14,996 nt of DNA. Source: Bacillota bacterium (GTDB taxonomy: Bacteria; Bacillota; Negativicutes; Sporomusales; Sporomusaceae). The DNA is taken from the NCBI GenBank assembly GCA_023388195.1, contig JAEWGR010000087.1, forward strand, positions 1 through 14,996. The letters run 5' to 3'. Positions 1 to 6,772 of the stretch are shown here, in pieces (within the stretch, counting starts at the first letter, position 1; the number at the start of each line of letters is the position of its first letter). The position numbers and the translations under genes were made by a program. Under the pieces are notes generated by a model, which searched no databases, was not told the DNA's origin, and saw only the letters and a program-made list of their open reading frames with translations.

Positions 1-1297
1 GTTCTTCATCGCCGAGAACGCCGCCCATTTCAGCATTTTTAACCGCCCAGGGGGTAAGGACCTGCTGATCGCCCAAGCCGGGTATCGAACTGCTGACAGG
101 CAGGGGTGGCAGCGGACGGGGTTTAATGTTCTTATCGTACCAGCCGTATTTCATTACTGCATCCACCATGGCCCGGACATTTTCCGGTTTGGAGTTTCCA
201 GGCAGATAGCAGCCGCCGCCCATGATATAGCCGCCGCCTGGTCCCAGTTTTTCACAGAGGAGTTTAACCCGGGCATCAATCTCTTCCGGGGTTCCCAGAA
301 TGAACATCCGGCTGAGAATACCGCCGGCAATGCACATGTGATGGCCAATGTCTTCCTTGGCTTTAAAGATATCTCCTTGATCGTCAATATCGCAGAGTAC
401 CGAGCCTTTCGGCAGCTCTAACACATGGTGCCAGTGTTTGCCCCAGTCGCCTTCCATGTACATTCTGATTTTATAGCCGGCAGCAATAATCATTTCCATG
501 GTTTTCTTAAACGATGGCCAGTAGAAGGTATCGAATTGTTTCGGAGACATGAAGGTGGGCTTATGGGTCGGTACAAATATCGGATAGCGGCGCAGCGGAT
601 CTGCCGTCGACAGCGCGAAGCGGGCCATAATGGGGGCCAGCACGTCGCACGCTTCCAATACTTTGTCAGGGCAGCGGCGGATATCACGCAGCACTCCGGT
701 CAAACCGCGCAATACATCACCGATGGCGTCAAAGGGAGCGAGAAACGCACCGGTAACCGGTTGCGGCATGCCATACTGGTTCTGCAATTGAATGCTCCGG
801 TTGCGCATAATCTCAGCATACATGCCTTGGGCTAAACCGGCTTTGAGGAAGGCGAAATGAGAGCGGGCCGAGCCTTTGCCCATTTCACTAAATACCCGCG
901 GTAAGAATTTATCCAGCATAAACTCGCCCGGATTGGCTATTAAAGCATCATATTCGTCAGCAAGCATATACTCAGATTCTACAAACTGGGTAGCCACATG
1001 CGGCGCTAGATCGCGACCGGGAAATTTGTAGGTTCTAACCCCAAGGGCATCATACATAGGCGCCCAGAAGCGATTATTCCGTAACGCATCAAATTCGGGG
1101 AAATCACGGACGAAGTCAAACTCGCTTTGCAGCCATTTTTGTGGATGATAGATGACTTCCTGAAGGCTGGCAGTATAGGATTCAGCAAAATTATTGCTGC
1201 CGATGGCAATCGGGATGCGGTCTACCGGTTGGAGGGCAATCGCATTTTGATACCTTCCCAGGCGTTCCTCATAAAGTTCTTTTAGATCTTCGCTCAT
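1..1297 (-). CDS. URO-D/MtaA-superfamily protein, probable corrinoid methyltransferase (3' end outside window)
   Basis: The frame is open for 432 codons with no stop and continues past the left edge. I start it at ATG 1297 because AAAGAG lies 8 nt upstream; ATG 1303 is also in frame but too close to that site. The C-terminal half resembles uroporphyrinogen decarboxylase-fold methyltransferases such as MtaA/MtbA: Cys363 sits in GGGCYLPGNSKPENV, matching the C-terminal zinc cysteine followed by the conserved P-x-x-N of that family. The usual H-x-C zinc pair is absent; at its likely place is MEGDW (Glu282, Asp284). True heme-pathway UroD is about 350 residues, so this longer protein is more likely a methyltransferase or demethylase component. 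It lies 51 bp downstream of an MFS gene on the same strand with no terminator between, suggesting an operon for uptake and demethylation of a methylated compound. Substrate unknown. Family call is firm, role is inference. Confidence 0.5.
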   Translation of the reverse strand, partial: MSEDLKELYEERLGRYQNAIALQPVDRIPIAIGSNNFAESYTASLQEVIYHPQKWLQSEFDFVRDFPEFDALRNNRFWAPMYDALGVRTYKFPGRDLAPHVATQFVESEYMLADEYDALIANPGEFMLDKFLPRVFSEMGKGSARSHFAFLKAGLAQGMYAEIMRNRSIQLQNQYGMPQPVTGAFLAPFDAIGDVLRGLTGVLRDIRRCPDKVLEACDVLAPIMARFALSTADPLRRYPIFVPTHKPTFMSPKQFDTFYWPSFKKTMEMIIAAGYKIRMYMEGDWGKHWHHVLELPKGSVLCDIDDQGDIFKAKEDIGHHMCIAGGILSRMFILGTPEEIDARVKLLCEKLGPGGGYIMGGGCYLPGNSKPENVRAMVDAVMKYGWYDKNIKPRPLPPLPVSSSIPGLGDQQVLTPWAVKNAEMGGVLGDEE

Positions 1298-1348
1298 ATA
1301 CATCACTCTTTCTTAACAAATTTTTTATCCGTGTGCTTATCGGTTACC

Positions 1349-2533
1349 TTATGCCTGGTTTGACGGCGGACGCAATGGCAGGAGCGTCAGGATGCCGACA
1401 ATCGGACCGGCTGCCATCAGGTACCAGACTGTGCTGAAGTTTCCGGTTAAATCAATTACGCCGCCAAGTATAAAGGGCCCAATCATCGAAGCCAGCTGGA
1501 AGATGAAGTTGGTGATGCCGTTGGCTGTGGCCGCCCACTCTTTGCCGGCAAACTCTGAAACCATAAGGCTTAAATGCGGGTTGGCGAGATAGGAGCAGAA
1601 TCCGTAAACGAAACCAGCCATATTCAGCCCGGACAAGGTAGTTTGCGAGCCGAAATAGATGGTTAACGGGGCACTGATAAGATAGGCTGCAATGACCAGA
1701 TTCTTGCGGTTGCCGAGCCGGTCGGAAACCCAGCCGGAAATGACCGGGGCGATAACCCCGCCGACGCTATACCAGATGAGAACCATGCCGGCCTCTTTCA
1801 CCGAAAAGCCAAGCTTTTTGATATACACATTCGCCCAGGTGGCCACCCCTAATTCCATCCACATCAGACAGAAGCCGGCAAGGGCTACCAGCACGATATT
1901 CCTGTTGGCAAAGAAGACTTTAAAGCCGCCGAAAAACGACTTTTCGCCTTTGGGTTCATCGGAGGTCTTGACCATAAGGTAAATTAATACCCCGAGAATA
2001 GCGGTGGCAATCCCGATGCCCTGGAAAGCCCCCTGCCAGGAAAACATGGCATTGAGTGTGGGGACAATATAGTTTGCGAGCAGCAGACCGCCCGACGGGG
2101 CCGCTAATAACAGGCCAAAGGCCGTTCCTCTTTCATGCGCCGGAAACCACTCCATTAGGGCGCGGGCGCAGCAGGCCATGATCGCACCTGCCCCCAGGCC
2201 GGTTATGACCCGTAAAGCAAACCCCATATCAAAAGTGGTGATTGAGCCCATGGCCCAGGTTGAGATTCCTTCAATCACTAAACTGACACCGAGGATCATA
2301 CGTACTCCAAACCGGTCGGCAAGCATACCGGCTGGTACCTGCGTAATTACATAGCCGATATAAAATGCCATCATATATGCCCCGGCTTGAGACATGTTCA
2401 TATTTAAGACCGGAACAACCACCGGAATGAGTGGCGGCCAGGCAAACCGGGCCAGGAAAGTTAAGACAAAGCTGGCAAACGTTAAAACCATGATTACCCA
2501 ACGATATTGACTGTACTCTTGTTGACGTTCCAT
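1349..2533 (-). CDS. MFS transporter, 12-TM
   Basis: A 394-residue major facilitator superfamily permease of the inner membrane, of usual length. The N-terminal half shows the family motif A between TM2 and TM3 (GMLADRFGVR), with a second degenerate copy in the C-terminal half (GWVSDRLGNR). Hydrophobic segments fit twelve helices with a charged central loop near residues 190-205 (KTSDEPKGEK). The ATG start has AAGGAGGG about 7 nt upstream. The URO-D-like gene follows on the same strand after 51 bp, so the permease probably imports that enzyme's substrate. The M20 amidohydrolase is divergent and could use the same substrate class. The spacer contains TTGTATA half-sites that may control both. 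Sequence alone does not give the substrate; organic anions are common for this branch of MFS. Confidence 0.5.
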   Translation of the reverse strand: MERQQEYSQYRWVIMVLTFASFVLTFLARFAWPPLIPVVVPVLNMNMSQAGAYMMAFYIGYVITQVPAGMLADRFGVRMILGVSLVIEGISTWAMGSITTFDMGFALRVITGLGAGAIMACCARALMEWFPAHERGTAFGLLLAAPSGGLLLANYIVPTLNAMFSWQGAFQGIGIATAILGVLIYLMVKTSDEPKGEKSFFGGFKVFFANRNIVLVALAGFCLMWMELGVATWANVYIKKLGFSVKEAGMVLIWYSVGGVIAPVISGWVSDRLGNRKNLVIAAYLISAPLTIYFGSQTTLSGLNMAGFVYGFCSYLANPHLSLMVSEFAGKEWAATANGITNFIFQLASMIGPFILGGVIDLTGNFSTVWYLMAAGPIVGILTLLPLRPPSNQA

Positions 2534-2565
2534 ACATTCCCTCCTTTTCTAATCCCTACCGATTG

Positions 2566-2600
2566 TTGTATATTCGCCTAAACGTCTATACAAGTTGTAT
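2566..2600. promoter_or_regulatory. Possible operator: three TTGTATA half-sites
   Basis: Between the divergent MFS and M20 genes are TTGTATA (2566-2572), TATACAA (2587-2593) and TTGTAT (2595-2600). The last two form a 13-bp palindrome, ATACAAGTTGTAT (2588-2600), and the first two form a wider inverted repeat with a 14-bp spacer. They lie 33-67 bp upstream of the MFS start codon, where a repressor or activator would act. No regulator gene for them is visible in the window. GntR-type operators often have this kind of form, but that assignment is a guess. Confidence 0.5.
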
Positions 2601-2771
2601 TCTGCATTGCTACCGGAGTTCCTGCCTGACATTGCGAAAATTTTGAAATAATTTAAAACTTTCTAATATTGATTCATAAAATAAAAAAACGCTGCTGCCG
2701 GCTTTTTGGTGATATCATAGAATAAACAGCAAACATGCCGGTTCTTTTGGCACAGACAGGAGGAATTTAAT

Positions 2772-3980
2772 GTGAAAACTATATTGGAGCAAGCTATGGG
2801 GCTGGCAGAGCAACTGACCGATATTAGGCGGGATTTGCACCGGCAGCCGGAGCTGAGTTTTAAAGAGTACCGGACTACCGAATATATTACCCGGATTTTG
2901 TTGCAAGCCGGGATCGAGATTGTACCCTGGGGCGGCGAGACCGGCGTTGTGGGTTTGCTCAAAGGCGGTCAGCCCGGACCGGTGGTTGCCCTGCGGGCTG
3001 ACATTGACGGTCTGCCGGTAACGGAAGAGAACCAATGCTCTTACCAGTCCCAGCAGCCGGGGGTCATGCATGCCTGCGGTCATGATGCCCATACGGCCTG
3101 TTTGCTGGGGGCGGCTCTGATCCTGGCCGGCCGCCGGGCCAGTCTGACCGGCATTGTCAAGTTTATCTTTCAGCCGGCCGAAGAGATTAACGCCGGCGCT
3201 CAGCAGATGCTGGACCGGGGTGTATTGGCACAGCCGGCTGTGGATGTTATCTTCGGCCTGCATAATACCCCTACGCTGGCTGCCGGTCAGATCGGCTGCA
3301 AGGATGGACCGTTAATGGCTGCAGTGGATACTACTTTTCTGACCATCAGGGGAACCGGCGGCCATGGTGCCATTCCGCACAGCACCCGGGATCCGATTAC
3401 GGCGGCAGCGGCTGTCATTCAGGGGCTGCAGACGATTGTCAGCCGCCAGGTAGACCCGCAGGCGGCTGCGGTTATCTCATTCGGAACGATTCATGGCGGT
3501 CAGGCTCACAACGTCATCCCGGACAAGGTCGAACTGACCGGTACTGTCCGGACGTTTGATGCGGCGCTGCGCCGGCAGCTGCCAGACAAGATGCAGGGGT
3601 TGATTAGTGGCATTGCCCAGGCGCTGGGCACTCAGGCTGAGTTTGTGTATCGCCAGGACCTGCCGGCTGTCTTTAATCCGCCCGGGTTAGCGGCCTGGTG
3701 CCGCTCGCGGCTGGAACAGGTGGTGGGGGCAGCCGGGCTGGTGGTACCGGTGCCCAGTATGGGCGGCGAAGACTTCGCCCTGTTTCAGGAGCAGGTGCCT
3801 GGTATGTTCCTTTGGTTGGGGGTGGGCAATCCGGCTCAAGGTATTGTTCATCAGTGGCATCACCCTTGTTTTGATATTGATGAGGCTGCCTTGCCTTATG
3901 GGGCGGCGGCACTGGCCCAACTGGCCTGGGATTATCTGACCGGCAACGGTCAGGCGGTGGTTGAAGGGGATAAACCCTAG
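2772..3980 (+). CDS. M20-family metallo-amidohydrolase (hippurate/IAA-amino acid hydrolase type)
   Basis: A 402-residue cytoplasmic di-metal amidohydrolase of normal family length. The start is GTG 2772, with AGGAGG 8 nt upstream; an overlapping ATG at 2770 meets a stop at once. The M20D metal-binding set is present: Cys102 and His104 in HACGHDAH, Glu138 next to the catalytic base Glu137 in QPAEE, His164 in GLHN, and a C-terminal histidine in WHHP (363/364). The lid/dimerisation domain follows the HGAIPH motif. The family hydrolyses N-acyl or N-aroyl amino acids (hippurate, indole-acetyl-amino acids, N-acetyl-diaminopimelate and similar), releasing the acid and amino acid. It stands alone on the plus strand, divergent from the MFS gene. 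Its terminator appears to be at 4052-4085. The exact substrate cannot be read from sequence. Confidence 0.5.
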   Translation: MKTILEQAMGLAEQLTDIRRDLHRQPELSFKEYRTTEYITRILLQAGIEIVPWGGETGVVGLLKGGQPGPVVALRADIDGLPVTEENQCSYQSQQPGVMHACGHDAHTACLLGAALILAGRRASLTGIVKFIFQPAEEINAGAQQMLDRGVLAQPAVDVIFGLHNTPTLAAGQIGCKDGPLMAAVDTTFLTIRGTGGHGAIPHSTRDPITAAAAVIQGLQTIVSRQVDPQAAAVISFGTIHGGQAHNVIPDKVELTGTVRTFDAALRRQLPDKMQGLISGIAQALGTQAEFVYRQDLPAVFNPPGLAAWCRSRLEQVVGAAGLVVPVPSMGGEDFALFQEQVPGMFLWLGVGNPAQGIVHQWHHPCFDIDEAALPYGAAALAQLAWDYLTGNGQAVVEGDKP

Positions 3981-4044
3981 ACACTGACCATATAAAAACT
4001 TTTCTTTTGAGCCTAACTAGTTTAAATTTTGGCTGCCGGTTTTC

Positions 4045-4085
4045 AAAAAATCCGGGCCGGCTTGTAAAGCGGTCCCGGGTTTTCT
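4045..4085 (+). terminator. Probable Rho-independent terminator of the M20 gene
   Basis: Imperfect GC-rich hairpin: CCGGGCCGGCTT (4052-4063) pairs, with single-base bulges, to AAGCGGTCCCGG (4068-4079) across a GTAA loop. It is preceded by an A-run (4045-4050) and followed by GTTTTCT. The position, about 70 bp after the M20 stop, fits. The short T-run and bulges keep confidence moderate. Confidence 0.5.
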
Positions 4086-4171
4086 GCTGTCTGGACGCGA
4101 TTTTCTTGAGTCAGGATGAGTTGACAAAAATCAGCAAAACCGGTTTTTTATTTTCTGTGCAGGGTATAATT

Positions 4172-4180
4172 TGTTATAAT
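4172..4180 (+). promoter_or_regulatory. Extended -10 promoter of the diguanylate cyclase gene
   Basis: TGTTATAAT is a perfect extended -10 (TG-N-TATAAT). Two further TATAAT hexamers lie at 4165-4170 and 4190-4195. No good -35 lies 17 bp upstream, as expected for extended -10 promoters. TTGACA at 4121-4126 is much too far away to pair with it. The predicted transcription start is near 4187. Confidence 0.5.
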
Positions 4181-4185
4181 AAGCA

Positions 4186-4205
4186 ATCATATAATATTAT
4201 ATGAT
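4186..4205. promoter_or_regulatory. Perfect 20-bp palindrome at the predicted start point
   Basis: ATCATATAATATTATATGAT is identical to its own reverse complement over all 20 bases. It begins 6 bp after the -10 hexamer, so it covers the likely transcription start. A repressor bound there would block initiation of the diguanylate cyclase gene. It is AT-only apart from one C and one G, so chance in an AT-rich promoter is possible. Confidence 0.5.
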
Positions 4206-4267
4206 GTCGGTAAGTGTTCTTTTGTATGCGGATACAGAACAAAAATTTCCGGAAGTGGAGTTGTGCA

Positions 4268-5776
4268 ATGCGCTTCTTACATAAGTTCACGTTATTGCTT
4301 GGTATATTGATTATTGCCAGTAGCTTTATTCAGTTTAGCATTTTTGAACGCTCGTTTATCGCCACTACCAATTCTTTATTTCTGGCCACCAATGAAAAAG
4401 CGGCGTTTAATGTCGGCGAGCAGCTGGTTGCTTATTTTAATAAGATTGAGACTTCCCTGAAGGCAATTGCCGCCAGTAAACAAATCAGAAAGAACCAGGT
4501 GCTGCTTGACGATGTTAATTCCTTTATTCCGGAATTGGATCTAATCTTTATTATTGATAAACAAGGCCATGTCGTACTGGCCAGCGGGGTGGACGGCGAC
4601 CGGACCGGAGTGGACTTGTCCCAGCGGGATTATTTTCAGCAGGCCATTCAGGGGAAAACTTATATCAGTGGTGTCTTTACCGCGCAAAGTGGCCGCAAGG
4701 TTGTCTCCATTGCCACGCCAATCATGGAGAATGGAAATATAACCGGGGTGGTGTTTGGCATTATCCGCCTCCATGGTGATATTTTGGCGTCTATGTTTGA
4801 TGATAAATCTTTTGGGCGCGGTGGTTTTATTGCCATTTTAGACAGACAGGGCACTATTGTTTATCATAATGACCGGAACCGAATCGGCCAGCAGGGCCGG
4901 GGTTTTGCTCAGTTGGACAATGTAACAGGTTCAGCCATTGTGGAAAACGGTGCCGGCACCGATTATTATCTTGGTTACCGCAAGGTGCCCGGTCTTGACT
5001 GGACTGTGACTGTCAGTACACCGGCAACCGAGATGACACTGCTGCGCAATAAGATTATATATGAAATTTTAGCGGTATCGTCGTTAGTGATTCTTGTCAT
5101 TATTGCTATTGGCAGCTATACGGTGCGCCGGTATACCAAACCGCTTGATAAATTGGTTGAGGCCTTCAGTGCGGTCAGGCGGGGGAAATATAAGAAGATT
5201 GCCCCTTATGGTTATGCAGCCGAATTTGGCGAGATGATCCAGGTGTACAATGATACCATTGAAAAGCTGGAAGAGGTGCATGCAGCCCTGGAAGGGGCAG
5301 CCGATATCGATGAGCTGACCAAGGTGTATAACCGGCGGTCATTTGATAAAATTGTAGGTATTATTGAAGGCGAAATTCAGGCCGATTCACTGGAAAGTAT
5401 TGGCGTGATGATTCTGGATATTGATAATTTTAAGCTGACAAATGACAGACAGGGGCACCTGGCCGGCGATGAGGTGCTGAAAGAGTTTGCGGCGATTATT
5501 GCCTCGGTCGTGGGTGTGAGGGCCGTATTCCGGTTTGGCGGTGATGAATTCGCAGTTATTGTGCGGAATTGTTCCCAGGACCGGATCGCAGCCATGGCTG
5601 AGGAGATCCGGCTGCGCTGTGAAGAATCTTTCCATGGGTATACAGTAAGTATCGGTACCGCCGTGTATCCTGATAATGCTGACTCGGTTGGAGCTTTACT
5701 GGAGCGGGCCGACAAAGCGTTGTATGTCAGTAAGGTGAGCCGGAACAAGGTAACCGCATATACAGAGGGCAATTAA
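4268..5776 (+). CDS. Membrane diguanylate cyclase: dCache - HAMP - GGDEF
   Basis: A predicted 502-residue inner-membrane sensor making cyclic di-GMP from two GTP. I start at ATG 4268 because GTGGAG ends 7 nt upstream; an in-frame GTG at 4214 would add 18 polar residues with no clear RBS. Order: TM1 at residues 6-26, an extracytoplasmic dCache sensor at about 30-270 (with the typical QRDYFQQAIQGK stretch), TM2 at about 275-298, a HAMP-like linker, then GGDEF from about residue 350. The catalytic motif GGDEF (424-428) is intact, as are DIDNFK and the GH-x-x-GDEVL region. The inhibitory I-site RxxD, expected five residues before GGDEF, is missing: the sequence there is VGVR. The enzyme should therefore be active but not product-inhibited through that site. 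No EAL or HD-GYP partner is nearby. The sensed ligand is unknown. Confidence 0.5.
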   Translation: MRFLHKFTLLLGILIIASSFIQFSIFERSFIATTNSLFLATNEKAAFNVGEQLVAYFNKIETSLKAIAASKQIRKNQVLLDDVNSFIPELDLIFIIDKQGHVVLASGVDGDRTGVDLSQRDYFQQAIQGKTYISGVFTAQSGRKVVSIATPIMENGNITGVVFGIIRLHGDILASMFDDKSFGRGGFIAILDRQGTIVYHNDRNRIGQQGRGFAQLDNVTGSAIVENGAGTDYYLGYRKVPGLDWTVTVSTPATEMTLLRNKIIYEILAVSSLVILVIIAIGSYTVRRYTKPLDKLVEAFSAVRRGKYKKIAPYGYAAEFGEMIQVYNDTIEKLEEVHAALEGAADIDELTKVYNRRSFDKIVGIIEGEIQADSLESIGVMILDIDNFKLTNDRQGHLAGDEVLKEFAAIIASVVGVRAVFRFGGDEFAVIVRNCSQDRIAAMAEEIRLRCEESFHGYTVSIGTAVYPDNADSVGALLERADKALYVSKVSRNKVTAYTEGN

Positions 5777-5778
5777 GG

Positions 5779-5823
5779 AAAAAATGCAGCCGGTGCTAAA
5801 CGCTAAACCGGCTGCATTTTTTT
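5779..5823. terminator. Bidirectional Rho-independent terminator
   Basis: A perfect 16-bp inverted repeat, AAAAAATGCAGCCGGT (5779-5794) and its complement (5807-5822), with a 12-nt loop. A-run and T-run flanks make it functional on both strands. It lies between the convergent diguanylate cyclase (stop 5776) and AEC permease (stop 5830) genes. Confidence 0.5.
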
Positions 5824-5829
5824 GCCCAG

Positions 5830-6753
5830 TTATGGGAACAACTGTGAGGCCGAATATACGGCCAAGGTGAGGGTGAGGCTGCTAAGTAAGGTGGTTACCA
5901 GGACAACCTGGGCGGCGAATTCAGGCTCATTATTATATTCGAGGGCCAGGGCGGCACTGTTGCGAGAGGTCGGCATGGCACTGGCAATCCACAATGCCTG
6001 AGCAATAACCCCCTGTAAATGAAGCTGGCTGATCAGAAAAAAACTAATAACCGGGGCAATTATCAGCCGGAGCAGGCTGCTGGTTAATACGGTTGCCGTA
6101 TGCTGCATAAGGTTTATGCGGGCAATCTGGGCCCCGATTGAGACCAGAGCCACCGACAGCATGCCATTGGCAATTGTATTTACCGGTGTCCAGAGGAAGC
6201 CTGGCAGCTGCCAATGAAACAGGTTGAAACTCAGCCCGGCAAGGAAACAGAGAAAAACAGGTGTTTTTAGAAAGCTGGCGGCCGTTTCCTTCCAACCAGT
6301 GCGGCTGGCGCTGGTATTGAGAATGCCAAAGGTAAAGGTGACGAAAATCTCAAAGAGCACAACTACCATTTGCACGGACATAGCCAGCGGATTGTGATGA
6401 AAAACCAGGTCGTTTACGGGGATGCCGATGTTGCCGTTATTCGACAGGACGATGCTGTTGGTAAAACTGGCTGTCATGGGACGGCTTAAACGGCGGATGC
6501 CGGCAATTACGCGGGAAAGGGAATACAAAATGATAAACTGCATAATCAGGAAAGCAAAAACCAGCAGTAACAGGGTTCCTGATGTTTTGGCCTCATAGAT
6601 TTTTATAAACGTAAGGGCCGGAATGTAATAGTAAAAGAGAAGTTTGGAAAACGTTCTCATGTCAAAATTGAAAGTCCGGTGCAATATGATTCCCAGTCCG
6701 ACCAGTATAATTACCGGGAGAATGACCTGTTCAAGGATGTCCAAGATAACCAC
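5830..6753 (-). CDS. AEC-family permease (auxin efflux carrier-like organic acid transporter)
   Basis: A 307-residue inner-membrane protein, usual length for the AEC family, with about ten hydrophobic helices in two halves. The conserved stretch SNNGNIGIPV around residue 105 is the family hallmark near the broken helix of the first half; a second conserved region is near PTSRNSA in the C-terminal half. The start is GTG 6753 with AAGGTGG 7 nt upstream; a nearby ATG at 6769 is out of frame. Bacterial members move malonate, malate and other organic acids or amino acids. It begins 19 nt after the stop of the sigma-54 activator gene, so the two are almost surely co-transcribed. That pairing suggests it carries a compound related to the activator's ligand. 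Direction and substrate are not determinable here. Confidence 0.5.
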   Translation of the reverse strand: MVILDILEQVILPVIILVGLGIILHRTFNFDMRTFSKLLFYYYIPALTFIKIYEAKTSGTLLLLVFAFLIMQFIILYSLSRVIAGIRRLSRPMTASFTNSIVLSNNGNIGIPVNDLVFHHNPLAMSVQMVVVLFEIFVTFTFGILNTSASRTGWKETAASFLKTPVFLCFLAGLSFNLFHWQLPGFLWTPVNTIANGMLSVALVSIGAQIARINLMQHTATVLTSSLLRLIIAPVISFFLISQLHLQGVIAQALWIASAMPTSRNSAALALEYNNEPEFAAQVVLVTTLLSSLTLTLAVYSASQLFP

Positions 6754-6772
6754 CGGGAACCACCTTCATTTC

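Noticed and set aside
425..835. 136-codon open frame on the plus strand
   Set aside because: It lies fully antisense to the URO-D-like gene, has no ribosome site and resembles no family.
2753..2770. TTGGCAC before the M20 gene as a sigma-54 site
   Set aside because: There is no GC at the required 10-base distance; AGGAGG occupies that place and is the ribosome site.
2715..3263. 182-codon open frame on the minus strand
   Set aside because: It is the antisense shadow of the M20 gene, whose catalytic motifs prove the plus-strand reading.
4121..4170. TTGACA (4121-4126) with TATAAT (4165-4170) as one promoter
   Set aside because: The spacing is 38 bp, more than twice what sigma-70 tolerates.
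4007..4204. 65-codon open frame between the M20 and cyclase genes
   Set aside because: It has a non-ATG start, no ribosome site, and crosses the probable terminator and promoter.
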